Part shown: piece by piece, positions 32,797 through 42,429 of the stretch | Numbering within the stretch: the first letter of the stretch is position 1 | Layout of the letters: each line of letters begins with the position of its first letter | Assembly: GCF_009498275.1 (NCBI RefSeq) | Contig: NZ_CP045643.1 | Location: 8,432,001 to 8,496,000 of the forward strand | Origin: Streptomyces fagopyri | GTDB lineage: Bacteria > Actinomycetota > Actinomycetes > Streptomycetales > Streptomycetaceae | Direction of reading: 5' to 3' | Length of the DNA: 64,000 nt | Program-made: the position numbers and the translations under genes | The notes under the pieces: model-generated | Seen by the model: only the letters and a program-made list of their open reading frames with translations | Told to the model about the DNA's origin: nothing | Database searches by the model: none

Positions 32797-34296
32797 GTGA
32801 ACGGACAACCCAACGCTCGTCTGTCGGACCTGTTCGGCCTCGCCGGCTGGTCCAAGGGCGAACTCGCGAGGCTGGTCAACAGACAGGCGGCGGCCATGGG
32901 CCACCCCCAGCTGGCGACCGACACCTCACGGGTCCGGCGCTGGATCGACGTGGGGGAGATCCCGCGCGATCCGGTTCCCCGGGTGCTGGCGGCTCTGTTC
33001 ACCGAGCGTCTCGGCCGTGTCGTGACCATCGAGGACCTCGGTCTGGTCCGGCACGGGCGTGTGGGGAAACGGCCGGGCGGCGGGAATGCGGAACATCCCG
33101 ACGGAGTGCCGTGGGCGCCCGAGCGGACTGCTGCGGTCCTCACCGAATTCACGGGAATGGACCTCATGCTCAACCGACGCGGCTTGGTGGGCGCGGGTGC
33201 CGCGCTCGCCGCGGGATCCGCACTCAGCAGTGCCATGCACGATTGGCTGCACACCGATCCGGCCCTGGCGGCCGACGTCCCTGACCTCGACAATCCCCTG
33301 CACGCCGACCCCGCTGGGTTCGACCGCTACGAGGCCGCCCCCATCGGGTCGCAGGAGATCGAGGAACTGGAGCGCTCGGTCGAGGTGTTCCGGGCCTGGG
33401 ACGCGGCCCGCGGCGGCGGGCTGCAACGCAAGGCCGTGGTGGGCCAGCTCAACGAGGTGGGAGGCATCCTCTCCTACCGGCATCCCGACCATCTTCAGCG
33501 GCGCCTGTGGGGCGTCGCCGCCAATCTCGCCGTCCTCGCGGGCTGGATGTCGCACGACGTCGGCCTGGAGCCCACGGCACAGAAGTACTTCGTCATCGCC
33601 GCCCACGCGGCGCGGGAGGGCGGTGACCGGCCCCGTGCCGGGGAGGCGCTCTCCCGCGCCGCGCGTCAGATGGTCCACCTGGGCCGTCCGGACGACGCCC
33701 TGGACCTGATGAAGCTCGCCAAGTCGGGCTCGGGGTCGGAGATGCTGCCGCGCACCCGGGCCATGCTCTACACCATCGAGGCCTGGGCACAGGCGTCGCT
33801 GGGCAAGGGGCAGGCCATGCGGCGCACCCTGGGCGAGGCGGAGGACCTCTTCGTCTCCGACCGGGGTGACGTGCCACCGCCGAGCTGGATGCAGATGTTC
33901 GACGAGGCGGACATGCACGGCATGCAGGCCCTGGCCTACCGGACGCTCGCGGAGCACGACGCGGCCGCGGCGGCCACGGCGCAGCGTCACGCCAAGGAGG
34001 CACTGCACCTGCGGGACAACGGACGGCAGCGGTCACAGATCTTCGACTGGCTGTCACTGGCGTCGGCGTGCTTCATCGCCGACGATCCCGAACAGGCGGA
34101 CCGCTATGCCCGGCTGGCACTGGTGTCGATGGGGGCGAACTCCTCCCACCGCACCTGGGACCGGCTGCGCGAGATGTACCGGCTGACCGCTCAGTACTCC
34201 AGCTATCCGAAGATCCACGAACTGCGTGAGGAGATCCAACTCGCCCTTCCCAAGCCGGTGCCGAGGCCGAGGCGTGAGGGAGACGCACAGGTCTGA
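32797..34296 (+). CDS. nsdA: NsdA-family developmental regulator (HTH plus TPR-like)
   Basis: 499 residues from GTG 32797. The N-terminal part reads NARLSDLFGLAGWSKGELAR and then LATDTSRVRRWIDVGEIPRD, the helix-turn-helix-like opening of NsdA/NsdB proteins, followed by LAALFTERLGRVVTIEDLGL. The rest (about 180-480) is a helical, TPR-like array. NsdA of S. coelicolor, about 500 residues, negatively affects aerial growth and antibiotic production. Family membership is clear from the N-terminal signature; choosing NsdA over NsdB rests on length. It is divergent from the APH-fold gene. Confidence 0.8.
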   Translation: MNGQPNARLSDLFGLAGWSKGELARLVNRQAAAMGHPQLATDTSRVRRWIDVGEIPRDPVPRVLAALFTERLGRVVTIEDLGLVRHGRVGKRPGGGNAEHPDGVPWAPERTAAVLTEFTGMDLMLNRRGLVGAGAALAAGSALSSAMHDWLHTDPALAADVPDLDNPLHADPAGFDRYEAAPIGSQEIEELERSVEVFRAWDAARGGGLQRKAVVGQLNEVGGILSYRHPDHLQRRLWGVAANLAVLAGWMSHDVGLEPTAQKYFVIAAHAAREGGDRPRAGEALSRAARQMVHLGRPDDALDLMKLAKSGSGSEMLPRTRAMLYTIEAWAQASLGKGQAMRRTLGEAEDLFVSDRGDVPPPSWMQMFDEADMHGMQALAYRTLAEHDAAAAATAQRHAKEALHLRDNGRQRSQIFDWLSLASACFIADDPEQADRYARLALVSMGANSSHRTWDRLREMYRLTAQYSSYPKIHELREEIQLALPKPVPRPRREGDAQV

Positions 34297-34370
34297 GACC
34301 GCCTGTGCGAGGAGATGCGGTGGGGTCGTCCCGTGGGCCGGGCGCGGTGTCCGGTGTGGCCGGCGGGAGT

Positions 34371-35783
34371 TCAGCCGCCGATCCTGGCGACGAGCACGCA
34401 GGCGTCGTCCTCGCGTCGGGTCTCGCCGAACTCCTCGACAACCATCCGTACGCAGTCCTGGGCCGTGTCGGCTCCGTCGAAGAGCGGGGCCAGGTCGAAC
34501 AGCCTCTGGACGGCCGCCGCCCCGTGGGCCCGGGGGACCAGTCCGTCGGTGCGCAGGAGCAGCACGTCGCCGTCCTCCAGGGTCTCTTCGGCCTGCCCGT
34601 AGGCGGCACCCGAGGTCGCGCCGAGCAGCACGCCGTGCGGTGCCGTCAATATGCGCCCCGTCCCGTTGCGGAACAGCAAGGGGGCGGGGTGTCCCGCCTG
34701 CGCCCAGGTGAGGGTGCGGGTCTCGGGCCGGTACCGGCAGCAGACGGCGCTGCCGAGGACCGGCTGCGCCGAGACGTCGACCAACCGGTCGAGCAGGGAC
34801 ATGAGCCGACCCGGTTGGGTGCCCGCCATGGCCATGCCGCGCAGGGCGCCCAGCAGCATGGCCATGCCGGAGGCGACGGCGACGCCGTGCCCGGTCAGGT
34901 CGCCGATGCTCAGCAGGGTCTCGCCGTCCGGCAGTTCCAGCGCGTCGTACCAGTCTCCGCCGATCAGCGGGGCGGCCGAGGAGGGGAGGTGATGGGCCGC
35001 CAGGTCCAGTGTCCCGGGACCCTGTCGGGCGAACCGCAGGCTGGCGTGGAACGGCGGCAGGACCGCCTCCTGCAACTCGGCGGCGAGCCGGTGCTCGTTC
35101 TGCGCGAAGCGCCGGTCGTGCCGCAGTGATTCCCGGGTCTCGCTCACCGTCCGCTGGCTGCGGCGCAGTTCGCTGACGTCGCGCAGCACCGCCCACATCG
35201 CCGCGGTACTGCCGTCGGTGTCGAGCACGGGCTCACCCATGATGTGCACGGTCCGTACGCCGCCGTCCGGGCGCACGACGCGGAACTCTCCGTCGATCGG
35301 CTTCGCGTCGATGAGGCAGTCGGTGACCATCGCCGTCAGCATCGGCCGGTCCTCGTCGAGCACCAGTGACGGCAGCTCGTCGAGGCTGAGCGGGGGGGCG
35401 GCGGGGTCGCGGCCCAGGATCTGGTACAGCTCCCCGGACCAACTGGCCGCGTCCGTCAGCAGGTTCCACTCGGCGCTGCCGACCCGGCTGAGCAAGGAGC
35501 CTTCTCCGGTCGCGGCGGGCGCGGCGGCGGGTTCGACGGGCGCCGGCGGGGGACCGTCCCGCAACTGCGCCAGGTGCTCGTCCAGGTCGTTGAGCTGATG
35601 CATCGCCAGGTCGCACAGTGCGCGCTGCCAGCGTCCCTGGGCGTCCGCGCCGTCGACGGGCGCGTCACGTCGTACGGCGTCCATCTCGCCGCGCAGTCGC
35701 CGCGTCTGCGAGATCAGCGCGTCGACGGCGCCGCGCCGGGGCGGCTGCGCGGCGGGGCGGTCCGCAGAGAGATGGGGTGGCAT
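34371..35783 (-). CDS. PAS-SpoIIE protein phosphatase
   Basis: 470 residues from ATG 35783, behind GGAG; the longer frame upstream lacks a ribosome site. Order: a helical N-terminus, a PAS-like domain (about 145-250, with WSGELYQILGRDP and the PAC segment DGEFRVVRPDGGVRTVHIMG), then the SpoIIE/PP2C-like domain with metal-binding Asp residues in IGGDWYDALELPDG and SIGDLTGHGVAVASGMA, and a final DDACVLVARI. Such phosphatases dephosphorylate anti-anti-sigma factors. No STAS or kinase partner is adjacent. The PAS ligand is unknown. Confidence 0.9.
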   Translation of the reverse strand: MPPHLSADRPAAQPPRRGAVDALISQTRRLRGEMDAVRRDAPVDGADAQGRWQRALCDLAMHQLNDLDEHLAQLRDGPPPAPVEPAAAPAATGEGSLLSRVGSAEWNLLTDAASWSGELYQILGRDPAAPPLSLDELPSLVLDEDRPMLTAMVTDCLIDAKPIDGEFRVVRPDGGVRTVHIMGEPVLDTDGSTAAMWAVLRDVSELRRSQRTVSETRESLRHDRRFAQNEHRLAAELQEAVLPPFHASLRFARQGPGTLDLAAHHLPSSAAPLIGGDWYDALELPDGETLLSIGDLTGHGVAVASGMAMLLGALRGMAMAGTQPGRLMSLLDRLVDVSAQPVLGSAVCCRYRPETRTLTWAQAGHPAPLLFRNGTGRILTAPHGVLLGATSGAAYGQAEETLEDGDVLLLRTDGLVPRAHGAAAVQRLFDLAPLFDGADTAQDCVRMVVEEFGETRREDDACVLVARIGG

Positions 35784-36077
35784 GACGCACTCCGATGAGG
35801 GGACGGTACGACCAGAGCTGGGCGGTAGGACCGTTACGACTGTTGCACAGCCCGCGACGCCCTGTAAGGGATTTGGCAACACACGATCCGGTGGTGCTTC
35901 TGGCATATGCCGCAGTCCATTGGGAGGGGTCGGCCAGGACCGATGAGGTACGCGCTCCGCTTGCCCAAGTCGTAGAGGGTGTACGTGACTTGACAGTTCG
36001 CGACGCTGGCCTGCGCCCTTTCTCAGTCTAGTGTTCGAGGGTCATGTGTGCGGGTCCTGTCCAGGGCATGTTCGGAT

Positions 36078-36758
36078 TCAGAGGCCGCGGGTGAACTCCC
36101 CCACCTCCGCCTCGTAGAGAGGTCCTGGGTCGATGCCCATGGAGGCGAAATTGTCCTCGATCTCCAGGCTCACCAGACCGTGCAGATGAGCCCAGAGCAT
36201 CATGGTCCGTGAGGCGACCGCCGGGGGGACGTCCTCGACTCCGCGGCGCTCCATCCACTCCCGGACCTGGACGCGTGCGCCCTCGGGAACGGCCGTGTCC
36301 GGCGCCGCCGGCGCGTTCGCCACGTTCAGGACGACGTTCATCGCCCGCTGGGCCGCCTCGACCAGGCGGTCGGAGTGGGCGTCGTACCCCTTGAAGGGGG
36401 CCCGGAACAGGAGCCGGTAGCGGTGCGGTTCGGTCCGGGCCCAGGCGCGGTAGGCCCGCACGACCGAGGCCAGGCGTTCGGTGTCGTCCCCGGCGGGGGC
36501 GTCGGCGGCGTGGGCGAGAGCGGCCGCCAGCGCCGAGTAGGCGTCGACGACCAGCTCGGTGAGCAGGCTGTCCCGGTTGGCGAAGTAGCGGTAGAGCGCC
36601 GGGCCGGTCATGCCCAGCTGTTTGGCGACGGCGTTGAGGGACAGCGCCTCCGGGCCGCCGTCGGCCAGCTGGCGCAGCGCCGCCGCCTTCACCTCCTCCC
36701 GTACCTGCGCGCGGAACCGATCGCGCGGGCCCGGTCCGGTCCGGCTCTCCGTGGTCAC
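36078..36758 (-). CDS. TetR-family regulator with WHG-type C-terminal domain
   Basis: 226 residues from ATG 36758. The helix-turn-helix is LSLNAVAKQLGMTGPALYRYFANRDSLL in residues about 40-68. The C-terminal part, with YRAWARTEPHRYRLLFRAP and the Trp-Ala-His-Leu-His-Gly segment WAHLHGLVSLEI, is the TetR_C_13 (WHG) class. It is divergent from an NADPH:quinone-type oxidoreductase gene, with inverted half-sites in between, so it very probably represses that gene and itself. Confidence 0.92.
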   Translation of the reverse strand: MTTESRTGPGPRDRFRAQVREEVKAAALRQLADGGPEALSLNAVAKQLGMTGPALYRYFANRDSLLTELVVDAYSALAAALAHAADAPAGDDTERLASVVRAYRAWARTEPHRYRLLFRAPFKGYDAHSDRLVEAAQRAMNVVLNVANAPAAPDTAVPEGARVQVREWMERRGVEDVPPAVASRTMMLWAHLHGLVSLEIEDNFASMGIDPGPLYEAEVGEFTRGL

Positions 36759-36825
36759 GTCATCGCCTCTTCTGTCACTCGTCGGAATGGGACTTGACGT
36801 ACCCAGTGTAGAGGGGCAAGCTTTA

Positions 36826-36859
36826 GTTAGAACCTATAACGCAAGCATGACTCTCTAAC
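36826..36859. promoter_or_regulatory. Inverted GTTAGA half-sites between tetR and the oxidoreductase
   Basis: GTTAGA (36826-36831) and TCTAAC (36854-36859) are inverted with a 22-nt spacer, in the AT-rich part of the 133-bp divergent promoter region. They could be two half-operators or part of a longer TetR site. Confidence 0.45.
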
Positions 36860-36891
36860 GAAAATTCCGCCGAGCAGAGGAGCCGACCGAC

Positions 36892-37956
36892 ATGGACACC
36901 CACACCACCGCGAACCTGGTGACCGAAGTCGTCCTGCCGGGTGTCGTGGAGCCCTCCGGCCTGCGGATCCGGACGCGTCCCGCGCCGGAGCCGGCGGCCG
37001 GTGAGGTCCTCCTCGCGCTGGAGGCCTCCGGGGTCTCGTTCGCCGAGCAGCAGATGCGCCGCGGTAAGTACTACGACCAGCCGGCCTTCCCCTTCGTGCC
37101 CGGGTACGACCTCGTCGGTGTCGTCCTGCGGGCCGGCGCGGGCGTCGACGCGTCGCTGGTGGGCCGGCGTTTCGCGGCGCTGACCAAGGTGGGCGGCTGG
37201 GCCAGCCGCGTCGTGCTGCCCGTCACCGACCTGGTGGAGGTGCCCGGCGGGCTCGACCCCGCCGACGCCGAGACGGTCGTCGTCAACGGCATCACCGCCT
37301 GGCAGATGCTGCACCGCGTCGCCAGGGTCCGGGCAGGCGGAACCGTGCTCGTGCACGGGGCGAACGGCGGAGTGGGTTCCACCCTGGTCCAGCTCGCCGC
37401 CCACGCCGGAATCCGGGTCATCGGCACCGCGTCGCCCCGCCACCACGACGCGGTCCGCGCGCTCGGCGCCACGCCGCTCGACTACCGGGCCACCGATCTG
37501 CCCGCCCGCGTACGCGAGTTGGCGCCAGATGGCGTCGACGCGGTCTTCGACCACGTCGGCGGTGACGGCATCGTCGACTCCTTCCGGCTGCTGACCCGCG
37601 GCGGCACGCTCGTGTCGTACGGCACCGCCTCGACCCGGGACGTCGCCGGCTCCTCCAGACTGCCGGTGCTCAAGCTCGTCGGCCGGCTCCTCCTCTGGAA
37701 GGCGCTGCCCAACGGCCGGCGCACGCACTTCTACAACATCTGGGCGGGCAAGCGCCGTGCCGCCGCCTTCCAGGAGCGGTTGCGCACCGACCTCGGGCAG
37801 GTGTTCACGCTGCTCGCCCAGGGCGCGATCACCGCGCAGGTCGCGGCCCGCGTCCCGCTCGGCCGGGCCGCGGAAGCCGTCCGCCTCGCCGAGTCCGGCA
37901 CCGTCACCGGCAAGGTGGTCCTCGTCCCGGACCCCCTGCCCCACCCGGAGGCGTGA
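36892..37956 (+). CDS. Medium-chain NADPH:quinone-type oxidoreductase
   Basis: 354 residues from ATG 36892. MDR fold without the structural zinc cysteines. The N-terminal catalytic half contains LALEASGVSFAEQQMRRGKY and FPFVPGYDLVGVV. The Rossmann half begins VLVHGANGGVGSTLVQLAAHAGIRVIGTAS, a GxxGGVG NADPH site. FDHVGGDGIVDSFRLLTRGGTLVSYGT is typical of zeta-crystallin/quinone-reductase relatives. It reduces enones or quinones or acts in detoxification. Probably controlled by the divergent TetR protein. Confidence 0.9.
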   Translation: MDTHTTANLVTEVVLPGVVEPSGLRIRTRPAPEPAAGEVLLALEASGVSFAEQQMRRGKYYDQPAFPFVPGYDLVGVVLRAGAGVDASLVGRRFAALTKVGGWASRVVLPVTDLVEVPGGLDPADAETVVVNGITAWQMLHRVARVRAGGTVLVHGANGGVGSTLVQLAAHAGIRVIGTASPRHHDAVRALGATPLDYRATDLPARVRELAPDGVDAVFDHVGGDGIVDSFRLLTRGGTLVSYGTASTRDVAGSSRLPVLKLVGRLLLWKALPNGRRTHFYNIWAGKRRAAAFQERLRTDLGQVFTLLAQGAITAQVAARVPLGRAAEAVRLAESGTVTGKVVLVPDPLPHPEA

Positions 37957-38144
37957 GGAGCGGACAGCCCGCCGGTCCGGCGACCCGGCGCCCGTGGGGT
38001 GCCGGCCGGAAATCCACGGCCGGCCGTCATGGTTCGGCCGCTGTTCACCCGCAACTCACCAGCCGGGTACGGCACTCGGCGAACAGCGCGGGCACGCTGA
38101 CGCGCGGTGTGCCGCAAGGGCACTCCGGTGAGGAGGGCGGGTCA

Positions 38145-40166
38145 ATGACACCGATCAGCCGAAGAGGTTTCGTGGGGCTCGGGGCATCCGTGGCGGCCGG
38201 CACCGCGCTGGGCCTCGGCCCGCGTCCTGCGGTGGCGGCCGGCACGGCGAGCGGCACCATCACCGACGTACGGCACGTCGTGATCCTCATGCAGGAGAAC
38301 CGGAGTTTCGACCATTACTTCGGCCGTCTCAAGGGCGTCCGCGGATTCGGCGACCGTAGCGGCATCACGCTGTCCGGCGGGTATCCCGTCTTCAACCAGC
38401 CCAACGGCGTCGGCCGGCAGTACCCGTGGAAACTGAGCTCGACACCGGCCGCCGGCGGCAAGGACGGCGAGACCCTCGCGCAGTGCAACGGCGATCTCCC
38501 GCACTCCTGGACCTCCCAGCACTCCGCGTGGAACAAGGGACGCCTCGACACCTGGGTCTCGGGTGTCGGCAGCGTCCGTTCGCTCGGCTACCTGGACCGC
38601 ACCGACATCCCCTTCCACTACGCGCTCGCCGACGCCTACACGATCTGCGACGCCTACTTCTGTTCCGCGCTGAGCGCCACCGGGCCCAACCGCACCTACC
38701 TCTGGTCCGGCAAGATCGACGCGTCCAGCTACGACGGCGGCGACGAGTCGGGCCTGACCTGGCAGAACTACGCGGAGGCGCTCCAGACGGCCGGAGTGAC
38801 CTGGAAGGTGTACCAGAACGCGCAGGACAACTACGGCGACAACGCCTGCGCCTACTTCAAGAAGTTCGCCGCGGCCAAGGCCGGTGACCCCCTCTACGAC
38901 CGGGGCATGGCCTCCGTGCCGCGCGCCACCGGCTCCACACCCGACGACATCGCCGCCGCCATCAGGTCCGACGTCCTCGCGGGCGCCCTTCCGCAGGTGT
39001 CCTGGGTGGTCGCCGACCAGGCCTCCTCCGAGCACCCGTACGCCCCGCCCGGGGACGGCGCCCACTTCGTCGACCTCGTGTACAAGGCCCTCGCCGCCGA
39101 TCCGGACGTCTTCGACTCCACCGTCCTCTTCCTCAACTACGACGAGAACGACGGCTTCTTCGACCACGTGCCGCCGCCGGTCCCGCCCGCGAACACGGCG
39201 GGGGAGTTCCTCGGGACAACTCCCCACGGTCTCGGATTCCGCGTCCCGATGGTGGTCGTCTCGCCCTGGACGCGCGGCGGCTGGGTGTCGTCGGAGGTCT
39301 TCGACCACACGTCCGTGCTGCGCTTCCTGGAGACCTGGACGACCTCGCTGGGCAGACCCGCCGCCTGCCCGAACATCAGCGCCTGGCGACGCAAGGTCAC
39401 CGGCGACCTGACCGGCGTCTTCGACTTCGCCCACCCCGTGTACGGCGCCGTCGCGCTGCCCGCCACGCGCGTCATCGGTACCGCCACCTGCGGTCCCCTG
39501 CCCAACCCGGTCCCCACCACCAACTCCCTGCCCGTCCAGGAGCCCGGCACCCGGCCCGCCCGCGCTCTGCCCTACCAGCCGAACGGCTACCTGGACCATC
39601 TGGAGTTCGGTGCGAGCGGCCGGGTCCTCGCCTGGTTCGCCATGGCCAACCAGGGCACCCCGGCCAGGAGCGCCGCGCACTTCTCGATCCACCCGAACGC
39701 CTACCGCGACACCACGCCCTGGCCGTACACCGTCGACGCGGGCGGCACCGCCTCCGACTACTTCAACATCGGTGCGGGGTACGGCGACGGGAAGTACGAC
39801 CTGACCATGACCGGGCCCAACCGCTTCCTGCGCCGGTTCAGGGGAGACGCGACCCAGGCGGGCAAGTCGGCCGAGGTGAGCACCCGTTACGCCACCGAGC
39901 CCGGGACCGGGAGGACGGCCGTCTACTTCAGGATGGCCAACTCCTCCGCCTCGGCCGTGCGGTTCACCATCACCGCGAACCAGTACCGCGGCGACGGGCC
40001 GTGGACGTACACCGTCGCCGCGGGCGGCTGGACCGAGGACTACTTCAACGCGGTCGCGTACCAGGACGGCTGGTACGACTTCACGCTCACCGTCGACTCG
40101 GACGCGAGCTGGTCACGCCGGTTCACCGGACACATCGAGACGGGCGCCGCGAGTGTCAGCGGCTGA
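38145..40166 (+). CDS. Tat-exported phosphocholine-specific phospholipase C
   Basis: 673 residues from ATG 38145, with GGAGGGCGG upstream. A twin-arginine signal (SRRGFVGLGASVAAG) ends in AVAAG. The phosphoesterase domain has the family opening VVILMQENRSFDHYFG and metal-site segments FLNYDENDGFFDHVPPP and VVVSPWTRGGWVSSEVFDHTSVLRFLE. Two copies of a C-terminal beta domain (DUF756) follow at about 490-580 and 585-665. Such enzymes hydrolyse phosphatidylcholine and often sphingomyelin to release phosphocholine for phosphate scavenging. Its stop codon abuts that of the convergent gene. Confidence 0.93.
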   Translation: MTPISRRGFVGLGASVAAGTALGLGPRPAVAAGTASGTITDVRHVVILMQENRSFDHYFGRLKGVRGFGDRSGITLSGGYPVFNQPNGVGRQYPWKLSSTPAAGGKDGETLAQCNGDLPHSWTSQHSAWNKGRLDTWVSGVGSVRSLGYLDRTDIPFHYALADAYTICDAYFCSALSATGPNRTYLWSGKIDASSYDGGDESGLTWQNYAEALQTAGVTWKVYQNAQDNYGDNACAYFKKFAAAKAGDPLYDRGMASVPRATGSTPDDIAAAIRSDVLAGALPQVSWVVADQASSEHPYAPPGDGAHFVDLVYKALAADPDVFDSTVLFLNYDENDGFFDHVPPPVPPANTAGEFLGTTPHGLGFRVPMVVVSPWTRGGWVSSEVFDHTSVLRFLETWTTSLGRPAACPNISAWRRKVTGDLTGVFDFAHPVYGAVALPATRVIGTATCGPLPNPVPTTNSLPVQEPGTRPARALPYQPNGYLDHLEFGASGRVLAWFAMANQGTPARSAAHFSIHPNAYRDTTPWPYTVDAGGTASDYFNIGAGYGDGKYDLTMTGPNRFLRRFRGDATQAGKSAEVSTRYATEPGTGRTAVYFRMANSSASAVRFTITANQYRGDGPWTYTVAAGGWTEDYFNAVAYQDGWYDFTLTVDSDASWSRRFTGHIETGAASVSG

Positions 40167-41180
40167 TCACGCGTAGAGGGCCGGGCGCGCGGCGAGTTCG
40201 ACGGCCACCCGGCCGCCGCTCTCCAGCGCCCGGACACCCGCCTCGGCCACCGCCGACGCGGCGTACCCGTCCCAGACGCCGGGCCCGGTCACCCGGCCCT
40301 CACGGGTGGCGTCCACCCAGGCCTGCACCTCGCGGTCGTAGGCGTCGGCGAACCGCACCAGGTAGTCCTGCGCTACCTCCTGGTGCGCGCCGCCCGCCGT
40401 CGTCACCCGCATCGCGTCCTCGTCCCCGATCCGCGCGCTCCCGGACTCGCAGACCGCCTCGCAGCGCACCTGGTAGCCGAACCCGGTGTTGACGAAGACC
40501 TCCACGTCGACGAGGGCGCCCTCCGCGGTCTCGAACAGAACGAACTGGGGGTCGAGGAGGTCCGCCGGCGCGTGCGTCGAAGGCCGCGGACGCAGCACCG
40601 TCACCGCCGTGAGTTCCTGGCCGAGCAGCCAGCGGGCCGCGTCGATCTCGTGCGAGACGGAACTGTTCACCACCATCGCCGAGGTGAAGCCGGGCGGGGA
40701 GGAGACGTTGCGGTGCGTGCAGTGGAGCATCAGCGGACGTCCCAGCCGCCCGCTGTCCAGGAGCGCCTTCAGGCGGACGTACTCGGGGTCGTACCGGCGC
40801 ATGAAGCCGACCTGTGCAAGCCGCCGCCCGAGCCGTGCCTCGGCCTCCACCACCCGCAGCGCGCCGGCCGACTCCGGCACCATGGGCTTCTCGCACAGGA
40901 CCGGCAGTCCGCGCTCGAAAGCCGCCAGCAGCGCCTCCTCGTGAGCGGGCCCGGGGGAGGCGACCAGCACGGCCCGCACGCCGGGCGCGTCCAGGGCCGC
41001 CGACACCTCGGTGTGCACCGAGACACCGTCGATCCCGGCGACCGCGTCCTCGGCCCGCCCGGTGTCGGGATCGGCCACCGCCGCCACCCGGGCTCCGTTC
41101 ACCACTCGGTCGATTCGCCGTATGTGGTCGGCTCCCATGTGGCCCGCCCCGAGGACCGCCACACCCAACAACTCGCTCAC
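40167..41180 (-). CDS. Gfo/Idh/MocA-family NAD(P)-dependent oxidoreductase
   Basis: 337 residues from ATG 41180. The N-terminal Rossmann domain starts [18 protein letters not shown] and includes the family motif [14 protein letters not shown] (EKP lysine). The C-terminal alpha/beta domain has [13 protein letters not shown], which carries the catalytic His-containing region. Closest overall to myo-inositol 2-dehydrogenase-like members; no other inositol genes adjoin it, so the sugar or cyclitol substrate remains open. Confidence 0.88.
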   Translation of the reverse strand: MSELLGVAVLGAGHMGADHIRRIDRVVNGARVAAVADPDTGRAEDAVAGIDGVSVHTEVSAALDAPGVRAVLVASPGPAHEEALLAAFERGLPVLCEKPMVPESAGALRVVEAEARLGRRLAQVGFMRRYDPEYVRLKALLDSGRLGRPLMLHCTHRNVSSPPGFTSAMVVNSSVSHEIDAARWLLGQELTAVTVLRPRPSTHAPADLLDPQFVLFETAEGALVDVEVFVNTGFGYQVRCEAVCESGSARIGDEDAMRVTTAGGAHQEVAQDYLVRFADAYDREVQAWVDATREGRVTGPGVWDGYAASAVAEAGVRALESGGRVAVELAARPALYA

Positions 41181-41231
41181 GTGCTCACCTCTCGGACCGA
41201 CAGTTCTCCTGGAGATTGTCGGCCGGAGAGA

Positions 41232-42326
41232 TCAGTAGCGCAGCACCCCGGCGATGCCTTTCGCGTCACCCAGACTGCCGTCGGGGACGAATCGGACCTC
41301 GGCGCCGGTCTCCAGACACTGTTCGACGATCTCGTCGACGATGTCCTCGCGGGCGTCCAGGTCACCGCTCTCGGCCGGGACCAGGTGGTCTCCGCCGTCG
41401 CGGACCGTCTCGCGGTAGTTCTCCTCCACGGCGAGCAGCCGGACCCGGGCCTGCGACGCGTTCTGCCACACCTCGTCGACCCCGGCGGCGAACTCCTTGC
41501 GGCCGCGGGCCGATTCGAGCTCGCGGGCCACGGCCTCGGTGCTCCTCCGCTCCTCCGCGCCGACCAGCGGGCGGACCGCCTGCCACACGGCCTCGGGCGT
41601 GCCGTGCGCGAGGCCGCCGTGCTGGAGGTGCCAGGCGTCCTTCGTGACGGTTCCGACCTCGTCGAGGAGCGACAGCGCGGCGGTCTCACCGGTGATGTAC
41701 AGCGGGCGGTCCTGCTCGCGCAGGACGGCGCTCATCGCGGTGTCGGCCTCGCGCAGGAAGTTGCGGGCCCGCTCGGCGCGGAAGGTGCTGGCCAGGTCAC
41801 CGACACGCTCCTGGCGCTCCGCGTCCGGGTCCTCCAGGCTGCGGGTCAGCGGGAAGCCGTCGGTGTGCTCCTCGGTGACCCGGTCGCCGCCGCCGTTCCA
41901 CAGCGTCACCCGGTCGGCCGAGACCGAGAGCACCCAGAACGGCCGCTCGGAGGAGTGGGCGGCGACCAGGTTGCGGGTCAGGAAGGTGTCCGAGAGCACG
42001 ACGCGCTCGGGGACCCGGCGGGCCAGTGACCACACCTGGTGCTCGCCGGGCGCCGCGAAGATCGCCAGACCTTCCTCGGCGTGGGCCAGGTCGACCTCGG
42101 AGAGGGCCTGGTCCAGCTGCTGGACCAGTTCGGTGCGGCGCTCCCGGGTGACCGCCGGATCGGACTCGATCTGCTTCTTGGCCTCGGCCACGACATTGCG
42201 CAGCCGCACCGGATCCTGGGCGTTGTCCGGTTCGCGGCGGTGCGTAGGCGTCAGCACGGACACCGCGGGGTAGGGCCGCGGCCGGCGCAGTTCGGAGAGG
42301 GTTGCGGGACTCAGCGCATGCTCCAT
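41232..42326 (-). CDS. baeRF3-domain protein (archaeo-eukaryotic release-factor-like)
   Basis: 364 residues from ATG 42326. The sequence begins PYPAVSVLTPTHRREPDNAQDPVRLRNVV, the opening of the bacterial archaeo-eukaryotic release factor 3 family. An LAIFAAPGEHQVWSLARRVPERVVL segment follows, then a middle VSADRVTLWNGGGDRV domain and a C-terminal eRF1_3-like part ending EVRFVPDGSLGDAKGIAGVLRY. The family is predicted to act at ribosomes but has not been clearly assigned a role. It stands 51 bp from the Gfo/Idh gene on the same strand. Confidence 0.8.
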   Translation of the reverse strand: MEHALSPATLSELRRPRPYPAVSVLTPTHRREPDNAQDPVRLRNVVAEAKKQIESDPAVTRERRTELVQQLDQALSEVDLAHAEEGLAIFAAPGEHQVWSLARRVPERVVLSDTFLTRNLVAAHSSERPFWVLSVSADRVTLWNGGGDRVTEEHTDGFPLTRSLEDPDAERQERVGDLASTFRAERARNFLREADTAMSAVLREQDRPLYITGETAALSLLDEVGTVTKDAWHLQHGGLAHGTPEAVWQAVRPLVGAEERRSTEAVARELESARGRKEFAAGVDEVWQNASQARVRLLAVEENYRETVRDGGDHLVPAESGDLDAREDIVDEIVEQCLETGAEVRFVPDGSLGDAKGIAGVLRY

Positions 42327-42429
42327 ATGAGCACCATAGGACTGATTCGCTTATCGGGCATTTGGGGTAATTGGTTGCTAGTGTCGCTCGGGTCGCCCGG
42401 CATGCTTCCGACACCGCCGTAGGACCCCC

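Noticed and set aside
35784..36077. Possible small gene or promoter containing TTGACA near 35992
   Set aside because: No matching -10 at normal spacing and no frame with coding bias; left unannotated.
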